This document shows positions 9,059 to 17,906 of a stretch of DNA of 64,000 nt, one piece after another. The stretch lies in contig CAJUSR010000002.1 in the NCBI GenBank assembly GCA_910588855.1, forward strand, positions 124,001 through 188,000. Direction: 5' to 3'. A program made the position numbers and the translations under genes. The notes beneath the pieces were generated by a model. It was given only the letters and a program-made list of their open reading frames with translations. It was not told the DNA's origin and searched no databases. This DNA comes from an uncultured Kineothrix sp. (lineage in GTDB: Bacteria > Bacillota > Clostridia > Lachnospirales > Lachnospiraceae). How positions within the stretch are numbered: the stretch's first letter is position 1; each line of letters starts with the position of its first letter.

Positions 9059-9364
9059 ATGTACGCAATTATTGCCACAGGTGGAAAACAGTATAAGGTT
9101 TCTGAAGGCGATGTCATCAAAGTGGAAAAGCTTGATGTAGAGCCGGGAAGCACTGTAACATTTGACCAGGTAATCGCTATCAGCGATAATGGGCTTAAGG
9201 TTGCCGGCGATGTAGCTAATTCGACTGTGTCCGCTACCGTTATGGAGCAGGGCAAAGGGAAAAAGGTTATCGTTTATAAGTATAAGAGAAAAACCGGCTA
9301 TCATAAGAAAAATGGACACAGACAAGCATACACTCAGGTTAAAATTGATAAAATCAATGCATAA
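9059..9364 (+). CDS. rplU: 50S ribosomal protein L21
   Basis: 101 aa with the canonical start MYAIIATGGKQYKVSEGD and the C-terminal KRKTGYHKKNGHRQ rRNA-binding signature. RBS AGGAGG is 6 bases before ATG 9059; an upstream in-frame ATG at 8978 lies within the leader and is rejected. First gene of rplU-prp-rpmA, the standard Firmicutes order. Confidence 0.98.
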   Translation: MYAIIATGGKQYKVSEGDVIKVEKLDVEPGSTVTFDQVIAISDNGLKVAGDVANSTVSATVMEQGKGKKVIVYKYKRKTGYHKKNGHRQAYTQVKIDKINA

Positions 9365-9407
9365 ACATTTTTTGTTGATATTTTAACATTTTAGGTAATG
9401 CTGGAAA

Positions 9408-9737
9408 ATGACAAGAGTTATTATCAGGAAATCAAAAAATGGAGAGTATAAGGGCTTTACTTGCAAAGGGCATTCCGGTTTTGCGGCAAGAGGGGAAGAT
9501 ATCGTATGCGCATCCATATCTGTTTTGGTAATCAATACCGTCAATTCTATGGAAGAGTTGGCAGGGGAGGATATGGAAGTCGTTGCAGACAGCAGTGCTG
9601 GAACGATACGTTGCCGCCTAAAAAAACCGCTGTCCGAAAAAGGAGAGCTTCTTATGGAATCCATGATACTGGGTTTGTCGCATATTGCAGAACAATATGG
9701 CGAACAGTATTTGACACTTAAATTCAAGGAGGTGTAA
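9408..9737 (+). CDS. prp: Ribosomal-processing cysteine protease Prp
   Basis: 109 aa. Prp removes the N-terminal extension of L27 in Firmicutes. The catalytic pair is visible: His22 in GHSGFAARGED and Cys34 in DIVCASIS. Size and position between rplU and rpmA are diagnostic. The substrate gene directly downstream carries the matching cleavage motif, so the pair is functionally coherent. Confidence 0.95.
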   Translation: MTRVIIRKSKNGEYKGFTCKGHSGFAARGEDIVCASISVLVINTVNSMEELAGEDMEVVADSSAGTIRCRLKKPLSEKGELLMESMILGLSHIAEQYGEQYLTLKFKEV

Positions 9738-9741
9738 GACC

Positions 9742-10026
9742 ATGTTAAATATGAACCTTCAATTTTTCGCTCACAAAAAGGGTGTTGGTTCGACGAAGAA
9801 CGGCAGGGATTCCGAATCCAAAAGGCTTGGTGCGAAAAGGGCTGACGGACAATTCGTAAAGGCAGGAAATATTTTATACAGACAGCGTGGAACAAAGATT
9901 CATCCCGGCGTTAATGTAGGCAGGGGTGGTGATGATACTTTGTATGCACGGGTAGACGGCATATTGAGATTTGAAAGAAAAGGAAGAGACAAAAAACAAG
10001 CTTCCGTATATCCTGTAGAGAATTAA
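9742..10026 (+). CDS. rpmA: 50S ribosomal protein L27 (precursor with cleavable N-terminus)
   Basis: 94 aa. The mature protein begins HKKGVGSTKNGRDS, which reaches the peptidyl transferase centre. The preceding MLNMNLQFFA is the extension removed by Prp; the LQFFA-x-KKG junction predicts cleavage after Ala10. RBS AAGGAGG sits before ATG 9742, four bases after the prp stop codon. An intrinsic terminator follows. Confidence 0.98.
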   Translation: MLNMNLQFFAHKKGVGSTKNGRDSESKRLGAKRADGQFVKAGNILYRQRGTKIHPGVNVGRGGDDTLYARVDGILRFERKGRDKKQASVYPVEN

Positions 10027-10038
10027 TACGAACGAACC

Positions 10039-10071
10039 GGGCTTCAAACATACTTAGTTTGAAGCCCTTTT
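10039..10071 (+). terminator. Intrinsic terminator after rpmA
   Basis: GGGCTTCAAAC (10039-10049) pairs perfectly with GTTTGAAGCCC (10057-10067) across a 7-nt loop and is followed by TTTTG. It separates the ribosomal protein unit from obg. Confidence 0.9.
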
Positions 10072-10076
10072 GTTAC

Positions 10077-10223
10077 AATAAGCTGGATTGTGAGATATGG
10101 CAGCGTTTGTTGTAATAAGCGGTCTTGCGAATGTGACAGCATTTGCTGCGATAAAGTGACTTGTGAGGTGTGGCAGCGTTTGTTGCAATAAGCTGGCTCA
10201 CAAAGTGTGGCAGCGTTTGTTAA
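10077..10223 (+). repeat. Degenerate 37-bp tandem repeat, four units
   Basis: Four imperfect copies starting at 10077, 10114, 10151 (36 bp) and 10187. Each begins AATAAG or ATAAAG and ends in a well-kept GGCAGCGTTTGTTG-like segment; the middle is variable. The array fills the whole space between the rpmA terminator and the obg RBS, so the obg transcript must begin within or read through it. Confidence 0.85.
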
Positions 10224-10247
10224 TATAAGGAGAGGACAAGGAAGGAA

Positions 10248-11549
10248 ATGTTTGCAGATAGAGCGAAAATATATATCAAGAGCGGAAAAGGCGGTGACGG
10301 GCATGTATCCTTCCGCCGGGAAAAATATGTTCCGAACGGTGGGCCGGACGGAGGAGACGGAGGAGACGGAGGAAGCGTTATTTTTGAAGTGGACGAAGGG
10401 CTGAATACTTTGGTCGATTTCCGGCATATCCGCAAATATGCCGCAGAAAACGGCGAGAATGGAGGCAAGAAAAACTGCCGCGGAAAAAATGGTGCGGATA
10501 TTGTAATTAAAGTGCCTTATGGTACTGTGATTAAGGAAGGGGAAAGCGGAAAAGTTATTACCGATATGTCAGGGGAAAATAAGCGGATTGTCATTTTGAA
10601 AGGAGGAAAGGGAGGAAACGGCAACCAGCATTATGCCACAAGCACGATGCAGGCGCCGAAATATGCCCAGCCAGGGCAGGAAGCGAAAGAGCTGGAACTG
10701 CAATTGGAATTAAAAGTGATTGCGGATGTAGGGCTGGTAGGTTTTCCGAATGTAGGGAAATCCACATTCCTTGCACGTGTTACCAATGCACGTCCTAAAA
10801 TTGCCAATTATCACTTTACAACCTTAAACCCGAACTTAGGGGTAGTGGATTTGGAGGAAGCCAAAGGGTTCGTGATTGCCGATATCCCCGGGCTTATTGA
10901 GGGGGCATCGGAAGGCGTGGGGCTCGGGCACGAGTTCTTGCGCCATATTGAAAGGACGAAGCTGATGATTCATATTGTGGATGCGGCTTCTACGGAAGGG
11001 CGTGACCCCGTTGCGGATGTTTATGCCATTAACAAAGAGTTGGAAGCCTACAATCCGGAGATTGCAGGACGGCCTCAGGTTATTGCTGCCAATAAAATAG
11101 ATATGATTGGAAGCGATATAGGGGTTGGAAACGACGAAGACCCTATCGGAAGGATAAAAGCAGAGTTTGAACCAAAAGGGATTAAGGTATTCCCTATTTC
11201 CGCTATCAGCGGAAAAGGAGTGAGGGAATTGCTCTATGCGGTCAACAACCTTTTGGAAGGAATGGACGACAAACCGGTTATTTTTGAACAGGAGTATTTC
11301 CCCGAAACGTTGCAAGAAGCGGAGGAACCCCATACGGTCATTTATGACGAAGAAGAAGAGGCTTATGTGGTGGAGGGTCCCCGTATTGAGAAAATGCTTG
11401 GATATACGAATCTGGAATCGGAGAAAGGCTTTACTTTTTTCCAGAATTTCTTAAAAAACAATGGCATTTTAAAGGAACTGGAAGCATTGGGCATTCAAGA
11501 AGGGGATACTGTCCGTATGTATGGGTTTTCTTTTGATTATTACAAATAG
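10248..11549 (+). CDS. obgE: GTPase Obg (CgtA)
   Basis: 433 aa essential GTPase in 50S assembly and stress signalling. The Gly-rich Obg fold comes first (FADRAKIYIKSGKGGDGHVSFRREK), then the G domain with G1 GFPNVGKST (about 165-173), G3 DIPGLIEGA and G4 NKID, then a C-terminal OCT domain (about 350-430, IEKMLGYTNLESEKG). RBS AGGAAGG is upstream of ATG 10248. Heads obg-yhbY-nadD-yqeK-rsfS. Confidence 0.98.
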   Translation: MFADRAKIYIKSGKGGDGHVSFRREKYVPNGGPDGGDGGDGGSVIFEVDEGLNTLVDFRHIRKYAAENGENGGKKNCRGKNGADIVIKVPYGTVIKEGESGKVITDMSGENKRIVILKGGKGGNGNQHYATSTMQAPKYAQPGQEAKELELQLELKVIADVGLVGFPNVGKSTFLARVTNARPKIANYHFTTLNPNLGVVDLEEAKGFVIADIPGLIEGASEGVGLGHEFLRHIERTKLMIHIVDAASTEGRDPVADVYAINKELEAYNPEIAGRPQVIAANKIDMIGSDIGVGNDEDPIGRIKAEFEPKGIKVFPISAISGKGVRELLYAVNNLLEGMDDKPVIFEQEYFPETLQEAEEPHTVIYDEEEEAYVVEGPRIEKMLGYTNLESEKGFTFFQNFLKNNGILKELEALGIQEGDTVRMYGFSFDYYK

Positions 11550-11570
11550 AAAAAGAATGGAGTAAGAGAT

Positions 11571-11861
11571 ATGACGAGTAAACAGAGAAGTTATTTAAAA
11601 AGCCTGGCAAATAGCTTGGAGCCTATATTTCAAATAGGAAAGTCCAGCCTGACCCCCGAGTTTACGGCAGCGGTAGCGGAGGCGTTTAACACAAGAGAAC
11701 TGGTGAAGGTTGCCGTACTCAAAAATTGCATGGATGACCCAAAGGAGATTGCCGAAATGTTAGCAGGGCGTACCCGTTCCCAAGTGGTTCAGGTGATTGG
11801 AAGAAAAATAATTTTGTATAAGGAAAGTAAAGAAAATAAAAAAATTATCTTGCCGCAGTAA
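11571..11861 (+). CDS. yhbY: YhbY family RNA-binding protein (CRM domain)
   Basis: 96 aa; the entire protein is a CRM/YhbY fold. MTSKQRSYLKSLANSLEPIFQIGK and the RNA-contacting loop GRTRSQVVQVIGRKIILY are typical. It binds pre-50S particles; linkage to obg and rsfS supports a ribosome assembly role. Confidence 0.92.
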   Translation: MTSKQRSYLKSLANSLEPIFQIGKSSLTPEFTAAVAEAFNTRELVKVAVLKNCMDDPKEIAEMLAGRTRSQVVQVIGRKIILYKESKENKKIILPQ

Positions 11862-11919
11862 TCTTTCATTGTTAAGATTGATAATATAAATGTATTTTTC
11901 TTACGGGGGGATACTTTTG

Positions 11920-12537
11920 ATGGAAAAAGGGAAAAAGAAAACGGGAATTATGGGTGGAACCTTTAACCCAATCCATATAGGCCATCTGCTTCTTGCGGAG
12001 AATGCAAAGGATACGTTTGGACTGGACGAAGTCCTTTTCATTCCAAGTGGTTTTTCCTATATGAAAAAGGGAATGGAAATGGCCGATAAACGGATTCGTT
12101 TGGAGATGACCCAGCTTGCCATAGAGGACAACCCTTCTTTTTTGCTCTCGCCAGTGGAAGTGGAACGGGAGGGTAATTCTTATACCTGTGATACATTGGA
12201 AGCCTTACGGGCAGCCGAGCCGGAAACAAAATTTTATTTTATTGTGGGGGCAGACAGCCTTTTTGCTATGGAGACATGGAGGCGTCCGGAAACTATTTTC
12301 CAAAACTGTGTGGTTCTTGCTGCTGTCCGTAACGGGAAGGACAACAGCGATTTACAAGAGCAGATGGCTTGCCTGAAAGAAAAATACGGAGCCGAAATCG
12401 GATTGGTTCCAATGGATGAAATATCGATTTCTTCCACAGATATCCGCAATAGAATCCATCATGGGAAATCCATCCGATATATGGTTCCGGACAATGTGAT
12501 TTCTTATATAGAAAAGCATCGGTTATATATGGGATAA
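11920..12537 (+). CDS. nadD: Nicotinate-nucleotide adenylyltransferase
   Basis: About 205 aa. Transfers AMP to nicotinate mononucleotide in NAD synthesis. The nucleotidyltransferase signature GGTFNPIHIGHLLLAE is near the N-terminus and the second motif SSTDIRNRI near the C-terminus. ATG 11920 is preferred because GGGGGG lies 9 bases upstream; the frame also has ATG 11890 without an RBS. Followed closely by yqeK, the usual pair. Confidence 0.95.
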   Translation: MEKGKKKTGIMGGTFNPIHIGHLLLAENAKDTFGLDEVLFIPSGFSYMKKGMEMADKRIRLEMTQLAIEDNPSFLLSPVEVEREGNSYTCDTLEALRAAEPETKFYFIVGADSLFAMETWRRPETIFQNCVVLAAVRNGKDNSDLQEQMACLKEKYGAEIGLVPMDEISISSTDIRNRIHHGKSIRYMVPDNVISYIEKHRLYMG

Positions 12538-12553
12538 ATGTCGGGAAAGGAGT

Positions 12554-13162
12554 ATGGTTGATAAGATGGAAAGCAAATCTTCAAACCTGAAAAAGATTCG
12601 GAAATCAATGGAAAAAACCTTAGATTCCAAACGTTTTGAACATACTCTTGGGGTAGAGTATACGGCGGCAGCCCTTGCCATGCGGTACGGCGAGGATATT
12701 ATGAAGGCGCAGACGGCAGGCCTTTTACATGATTGTGCTAAATGTATGAGCAATGACAAGCGACTCTCCATATGTGAAAAACATCATATCAGCGTCAATA
12801 AGATTGAGCGGAAGAATCCTTTTTTGCTGCATGCAAAAGTAGGAAGCTATATTGCGATGCAGAAATTCCATGTCCATGACAGCGATACGGTCAATGCTAT
12901 TTTGAACCATACGACCGGAAGGCCGGATATGTCATTGCTGGAGAAAATTATTTATGTGGCGGATTATATTGAGCCAGGGAGGAAACAGGCACCGAATCTT
13001 ACAGAAATCAGGAAACTGGCTTTTACTGATTTGGATGAAGCTTTATATCGTATTTTGGAAGATACGTTAGTTTATTTAAGGACGGTGGATGGGGATGTGG
13101 ATCCGATGACGCAGAAGACTTATGATTTTTACAAGGAATATATGGATAACAGGAAAAGCTGA
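12554..13162 (+). CDS. yqeK: YqeK-type HD domain phosphohydrolase (Ap4A hydrolase)
   Basis: About 200 aa. HD-domain metal ligands are visible: the first His in RFEHTLGVEYTA, LLHDCAKCM, and later HTTGRPDMS and VADYIEPGR. YqeK proteins are symmetrical diadenosine tetraphosphate hydrolases. Start uncertain: ATG 12554 is only two bases from AAAGGAG, while ATG 12566 is 14 bases away. Confidence 0.9.
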   Translation: MVDKMESKSSNLKKIRKSMEKTLDSKRFEHTLGVEYTAAALAMRYGEDIMKAQTAGLLHDCAKCMSNDKRLSICEKHHISVNKIERKNPFLLHAKVGSYIAMQKFHVHDSDTVNAILNHTTGRPDMSLLEKIIYVADYIEPGRKQAPNLTEIRKLAFTDLDEALYRILEDTLVYLRTVDGDVDPMTQKTYDFYKEYMDNRKS

Positions 13163-13242
13163 AGGCAATCGGGCGGAAACAAAAATAATGGGAACAAAGC
13201 CGAAAGGTACAGCTATACTGCCAAGGGGCAGTAAGAAAGGAT

Positions 13243-13602
13243 ATGTGGATGAACAGTAAAGAAATGACACGTCTTGCGATTCATGCATTGGACGAAAAGA
13301 AAGCAGAGAACATTCAAGTAATTGATATCAGCGAAGTTTCCGTAATCGCCGATTATTTTATCATTGCGAATGGAACAAACCGCAACCAGAATCAGGCGCT
13401 GGCCGATGCCGTGGAAGAATGTTTGGGGAGGGCAGGGGTCGATTTGAAACAGGCAGAAGGATACGATGCCGCCAACTGGATATTGATGGACTTTTTGGAT
13501 GTTATTGTACACATATTCGATAGGGATAACCGTCTTTTTTATGACTTAGAAAGGATATGGAGAGACGGGAAGCAAATTGACTTGAAAGAGTTTGAAGAAT
13601 AA
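13243..13602 (+). CDS. rsfS: Ribosomal silencing factor RsfS
   Basis: 119 aa. Binds L14 and blocks joining of ribosomal subunits in starvation. Family signature ENIQVIDISEVSVIADYFIIANG and the C-terminal VIVHIFDRDNRLFYDLERIW are present. ATG 13249 is an alternative start with better spacing to AAAGGA. Continues the obg operon. Confidence 0.95.
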   Translation: MWMNSKEMTRLAIHALDEKKAENIQVIDISEVSVIADYFIIANGTNRNQNQALADAVEECLGRAGVDLKQAEGYDAANWILMDFLDVIVHIFDRDNRLFYDLERIWRDGKQIDLKEFEE

Positions 13603-13647
13603 ATGAAAAGAATATGAAAGGAAGGAAATAAAAGGGATAATCATTTC

Positions 13648-15039
13648 ATGAGAAAATATATCGGAGACAAGAAATTTTACCTGATGGTTCTTTCCGTGGC
13701 CGTTCCGATTATGATACAAAACGGAATTACAAATTTTGTCAGCCTTTTGGATAATATAATGGTAGGGCAGATTGGTACGGAACAGATGTCCGGGGTAGCG
13801 ATTGTCAATCAGCTTATTTTGGTTTTTAACTTATGTATTTTTGGCGGTGTATCCGGAGCGGGTATTTTTACGGCACAGTATTACGGTTGTAAAGACCAGA
13901 AGGGGATACGCGACACCTTCCGTATGAAACTGCTCATTGTTTCATTCATTACGGCTGTAGGGTTACTTGTCTTTTCTGTTTTCGGCATCCGTCTGGTTGG
14001 GTTGTATCTGCATGAAACCGGGAACCAAAGCAGTTTAGATATGACCATGCTTTATGCCCGTAAATATATGCGGATTATGATGGTAGAACTGGTGCCGTTT
14101 GCAATGATTCAGGTTTATTCCGGAACACTGCGGGAAACAGGGGAAACCATGTTGCCGATGAAAGCAGGGATTGTTGCCGTTTTTATCAACTTAATATTAA
14201 ACTACATACTGATTTTCGGTAAATTTGGTATGCCTGCATTGGGGGTGGAAGGTGCGGCTATTGCTACGACGGTATCACGTTTTGCGGAGCTGGCGATTAT
14301 CGCCGGATGGATACACCGCAATACGGAAAAAAATCCGTTTATCATAGGTGCTTACCGGAGCCTGCGGATTCCCAGCGGACTGGTTGGAAAGGTGCTGGTA
14401 ACGGGACTTCCACTTATGGTGAACGAGGCTTTGTGGTCCAGCGGGCAGGCAGTGCTGATGCAATGTTATTCCGTAAGAGGGCTTTCAATCGTTGCTGCTT
14501 TTAATATTTCTTCTACTATATCTAATGTATTTAATGTAGTGTTTATTGCCTTGGGAAATTCCGTCGGCATTATCATCGGGCAACTATTAGGGGCGGGAAA
14601 AATGGAGGAAGCAAAAGATACTGTGCGGAAGCTGATGTTTTTCTCGGTAGGCGGATGTGCGGCAATAGGAATTATTTTGTCCTTTGCAGCACCGTTCTTC
14701 CCAATGATATACAACACTACGGAGGAAATCCGCGGGTTGGCGGCAAGATTTATTATTGTTTCATCTTTGTGCATGCCATTGTACGCTTTTGTCAATGTAG
14801 CTTATTTTACGCTTCGTTCCGGTGGAAAGACACTGATTACTTTTTTCTTTGACAGCGTATTTGTTTGGGTAGTCAATATCCCGCTGGCATATGTTTTATC
14901 CAGATTTACGGGAGTGAATATTATACCGCTTTATTTCTTTTGCCAGTTTATTGATATTATAAAATGTGTGATAGGATATGTCCTGATGAAAAAAGGGGTA
15001 TGGATGAATACAATTATAGTAAAGAGTGCAGATGAATAA
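13648..15039 (+). CDS. MATE family efflux transporter
   Basis: 463 aa with about 12 hydrophobic segments in the two-bundle MATE pattern; N-terminal FYLMVLSVAVPIMIQNGITNFVSLLDNIMVGQIG is the family hallmark (the Asn/Asp-bearing first helices). Exports cationic drugs or metabolites using a Na+ or H+ gradient; the substrate cannot be predicted. It lies 45 bp after rsfS without a terminator between, so it may be read from the obg operon. A terminator follows. Confidence 0.93.
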   Translation: MRKYIGDKKFYLMVLSVAVPIMIQNGITNFVSLLDNIMVGQIGTEQMSGVAIVNQLILVFNLCIFGGVSGAGIFTAQYYGCKDQKGIRDTFRMKLLIVSFITAVGLLVFSVFGIRLVGLYLHETGNQSSLDMTMLYARKYMRIMMVELVPFAMIQVYSGTLRETGETMLPMKAGIVAVFINLILNYILIFGKFGMPALGVEGAAIATTVSRFAELAIIAGWIHRNTEKNPFIIGAYRSLRIPSGLVGKVLVTGLPLMVNEALWSSGQAVLMQCYSVRGLSIVAAFNISSTISNVFNVVFIALGNSVGIIIGQLLGAGKMEEAKDTVRKLMFFSVGGCAAIGIILSFAAPFFPMIYNTTEEIRGLAARFIIVSSLCMPLYAFVNVAYFTLRSGGKTLITFFFDSVFVWVVNIPLAYVLSRFTGVNIIPLYFFCQFIDIIKCVIGYVLMKKGVWMNTIIVKSADE

Positions 15040-15057
15040 ATCTGTATAGGAGAAATA

Positions 15058-15092
15058 CAAAAACGGCGCCGGTGGATACCAGCGTCGTTTTT
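15058..15092 (+). terminator. Intrinsic terminator after the MATE gene
   Basis: AAAAACGGCGC pairs with GCGTCGTTTTT (one G-T pair) across a 12-nt loop; the A/T flanks make it usable in both directions, but the T run follows on the plus strand. Confidence 0.75.
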
Positions 15093-15157
15093 GCAGAGTC
15101 GTTTTCTGTATGATTGCTCATGGATATTAAATTTAGAAACCGAAAAGTGATTGAGTT

Positions 15158-15376
15158 TTACGTGGATTCCTTAGCCGAATTTCCTGCATACATATAAAAA
15201 GAAACGAGGTAGATTCCGCAGAGGCCGACTAATGCATATACAATTCTTGAAAACCATGACATATTGCCGAAAATAAAGGCTACAAGGTCAAAACTGAAAA
15301 AACCAATTAATCCCCAATTGATAGCGCCTATGATAGCTATTGTCAAGGCGGTAAAATCCAATGCTTTATGATTCAT
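15158..15376 (-). CDS. Small membrane protein, DUF378-like
   Basis: 72 aa with two membrane helices: DFTALTIAIIGAINWGLIGF and an IVYALVGLCGIYLVSFYM segment. The AINWGLIGFF motif is typical of DUF378 proteins, whose function is unknown. The start is set at ATG 15376: an in-frame ATG at 15391 overlaps the GGAGG that serves as RBS for the shorter form. Single gene on the minus strand between two plus-strand units. Confidence 0.8.
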   Translation of the reverse strand: MNHKALDFTALTIAIIGAINWGLIGFFSFDLVAFIFGNMSWFSRIVYALVGLCGIYLVSFYMYAGNSAKEST

Positions 15377-15499
15377 CTTAAAAACCTCCATTCATAATCA
15401 TTCTTAATTGAAAAGTTTCCTCTCGCCTTTATTTTAACCGGAAAATGATTTTTCATGCATAAACATAAACTTTTTTTTAATAAAATGATTAAAATATCA

Positions 15500-15531
15500 T
15501 TGACAAAAAAAATGAATAAGAGTAATATAAT
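15500..15531 (+). promoter_or_regulatory. Candidate promoter of livJ
   Basis: TTGACA at 15500-15505 followed by TAATAT at 15523-15528 (17-bp spacer), overlapping TATAAT at 15526-15531 (20-bp spacer). About 50 bp before the livJ start. No leader structure or operator is obvious. Confidence 0.65.
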
Positions 15532-15581
15532 TCAGAAATAGCGGTTTTAAGCTGTTTAAAATATTTCAGGAGGGAAAAATT

Positions 15582-16814
15582 ATGAAAAAGTTCAACAAGA
15601 TAATGAGCGTTGTTATGGCTTCTGCGATGACTGCAACTTTATTTGCAGGCTGTGGAAATGCAGATGCCGGAACACAGGCGGCAGATTCTTCATCGGAAGC
15701 AAACAATGCAGCTTCGGAATCAGAAGCATCGAATGATACGGCATCCTCTTCAGGTGTTTTTAAAATCGGCGGCATTGGTCCTACGACAGGAAGCGCAGCT
15801 GTATACGGTACTGCAGTACAAAATGCGGCACAGCTTGCAGTAGATGAAATCAATGCGGCGGGCGGTATCAACGGAGTTCAGATTGAGTTCAAATTTGAAG
15901 ATGACGAATGTGACGCTGAGAAATCCGTAAATGCATATAATACATTGAAAGACTGGGGTATGCAGATGCTGATGGGTACGGTTACCAGCGGCTGTAGCGT
16001 AGCGGTAGCTGAAAAAACAGCAGAGGACAATATGTTCCAGCTTACGCCTTCAGGTTCTTCGGTAGACTGTGTAAAATATGATAACGCATTCCGCGTATGT
16101 TTTTCAGACCCGAATCAAGGGGCAGCTTCCGCGCAGTATATCGGTGAAAATGCAATTGCTTCCAAAATTGCAATTATTTATGATAGTTCCGATATTTATT
16201 CTTCCGGAATTTATGAGAAGTTTGTAGCAGAAGCGGCAAATCAGTCTTTTGAAATCGTTTCTGCGGAAGCATTTACCGCAGACAATAAGACTGACTTCTC
16301 CGTACAGCTTCAGAAAGCAAAAGATGCCGGCGCAGAATTGGTATTTTTGCCGATTTATTATACAGAAGCTTCTTTGATTCTTTCACAGGCATCGACTATG
16401 GACTATGCACCGATTTTCTTCGGATGTGATGGTTTGGATGGTATCCTTAATGTAGAGAATTTTGATACCGCTTTGGCAGAAGGCGTTATGCTTCTTACAC
16501 CTTTTGCAGCAGATGCAGAAGATGAACTGACACAAAAATTTGTAAGTGCATATAAGGAAAAATTCGGTGATACACCGAACCAGTTTGCAGCAGATGCTTA
16601 TGATGCAATCTATGCAATGAAAGCAGCAGGCGAGAAAGCAGGGATTACACCGGATATGGATATGTCCGCAATGTGCGAGGCAATGAAGGGTGCAATGACT
16701 GGCATCACTTTGGATGGACTTACCGGCGTAGGGATGACATGGGATGCTTCCGGCGAGCCGAATAAGGAACCAAAAGCTGTTAAGATTACAAATGGTGTTT
16801 ATACGGCAATGTAA
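15582..16814 (+). CDS. livJ: Branched-chain amino acid ABC transporter substrate-binding lipoprotein
   Basis: 410 aa. Lipoprotein signal peptide MKKFNKIMSVVMASAMTATLFAGC with Cys24 as the predicted anchor, then a Ser/Asn/Glu-rich linker to about residue 50 and a type-1 periplasmic binding fold (IGGIGPTTGSAAVYGTA, NAAQLAVDEINAAGGINGV). Captures leucine, isoleucine, valine or related amino acids for the LivHMGF importer. RBS AGGAGGG. A terminator between it and livH implies more livJ transcript than permease transcript, as is common for binding proteins. Confidence 0.95.
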   Translation: MKKFNKIMSVVMASAMTATLFAGCGNADAGTQAADSSSEANNAASESEASNDTASSSGVFKIGGIGPTTGSAAVYGTAVQNAAQLAVDEINAAGGINGVQIEFKFEDDECDAEKSVNAYNTLKDWGMQMLMGTVTSGCSVAVAEKTAEDNMFQLTPSGSSVDCVKYDNAFRVCFSDPNQGAASAQYIGENAIASKIAIIYDSSDIYSSGIYEKFVAEAANQSFEIVSAEAFTADNKTDFSVQLQKAKDAGAELVFLPIYYTEASLILSQASTMDYAPIFFGCDGLDGILNVENFDTALAEGVMLLTPFAADAEDELTQKFVSAYKEKFGDTPNQFAADAYDAIYAMKAAGEKAGITPDMDMSAMCEAMKGAMTGITLDGLTGVGMTWDASGEPNKEPKAVKITNGVYTAM

Positions 16815-16833
16815 TTAGCCATGCAGTCAAAGA

Positions 16834-16883
16834 GGGATGCTCAAAGGCTTTACGGAAGGTAAAGTTTTTGCATCCCCTTTTTG
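16834..16883 (+). terminator. Intrinsic (possibly attenuating) terminator between livJ and livH
   Basis: GGGATGC (16834-16840) pairs with GCATCCC (16870-16876), with an inner CTTTA/TAAAG stem, followed by CTTTTTG. Partial readthrough would set the ratio of binding protein to permease. Confidence 0.8.
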
Positions 16884-17013
16884 TACCTGCTATATTTCTT
16901 GATTCTATAGGGGATTAATGCTATAATCTTGTTTTGTAATATAAAATTTTATTTTGCGGATTTTGGATTGTAGGAACAAAATTTGTAAATTATGGGAAGG
17001 GCATGGTTTTCGT

Positions 17014-17898
17014 ATGAGTTTTATTTCTTATTTGGTGAACGGTATCAGCCTTGGCAGTGTATATGCAATTATTGCTCTGGGGTATACCATGGTATATGGT
17101 ATTGCCAAGATGCTGAATTTTGCTCATGGGGATGTTATTATGGTGGGTGGTTTTGCAGTATTTACCATAGTGAGTACATTAGGGCTTCCACCTGTTTTGG
17201 GTATTCTGATTGCGGTGATAATATGTACGGCGCTCGGTATCGTAATTGAACGTGTAGCATATAAACCGCTACGTAATGCGTCCTCTCCGTTGGCAGTGTT
17301 AATCACGGCAATCGGCGTAAGTTATCTGCTTCAGAATGTGGCATTGCTTATTTTTGGGGCAAATACAAAGTCTTTTACTTCCGTAGTGTCTATCAGCCCG
17401 CTCAAACTGGCAGGAGGGCAGCTTATTATATCCGGGGAGACGATAGTGACTATTATTGCCGGCGTAATTGTAATGATTTGCCTGACGTTATTTGTCAATA
17501 AATCGAAGGCAGGCCAGGCAATGCTTGCCGTTTCGGAGGATAAAGGTGCGGCACAGCTTATGGGAATCAATGTAAACGGTACAATTGCCCTTACTTTCGC
17601 TATCGGTTCGGCGCTTGCTGCAGTGGCAGGGGTATTGCTTTGTTCCGCTTATCCGTCTTTAACTCCTTATACAGGGGCAATGCCTGGAATTAAAGCTTTT
17701 GTGGCGGCTGTATTTGGTGGGATTGGCTCGATTCCCGGGGCGATGATTGGCGGTATCCTTTTAGGTATCATTGAAATTCTTGGAAAGGCGTATATTTCAT
17801 CGCAGATGGCAGATGCCATTGTTTTTGCGGTTCTGATTATTGTCCTTCTTGTAAAACCGACGGGCATATTAGGAAAGAATATACAAGAGAAGGTGTAA
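17014..17898 (+). CDS. livH: Branched-chain amino acid ABC transporter permease LivH
   Basis: 294 aa, about eight membrane helices. N-terminus SFISYLVNGISLGSVYAIIALGYTMVYGIAKMLNFAHGD is the LivH signature, and the EAA-like cytoplasmic loop with SEDKGAAQLMGINVNG is visible. ATG 17014 is preferred over an upstream in-frame TTG at 16954 because the 20 extra residues are not family-like; GGGAAGGG lies 12 bases upstream. Confidence 0.95.
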   Translation: MSFISYLVNGISLGSVYAIIALGYTMVYGIAKMLNFAHGDVIMVGGFAVFTIVSTLGLPPVLGILIAVIICTALGIVIERVAYKPLRNASSPLAVLITAIGVSYLLQNVALLIFGANTKSFTSVVSISPLKLAGGQLIISGETIVTIIAGVIVMICLTLFVNKSKAGQAMLAVSEDKGAAQLMGINVNGTIALTFAIGSALAAVAGVLLCSAYPSLTPYTGAMPGIKAFVAAVFGGIGSIPGAMIGGILLGIIEILGKAYISSQMADAIVFAVLIIVLLVKPTGILGKNIQEKV

Positions 17899-17906
17899 AG
17901 GATTCC

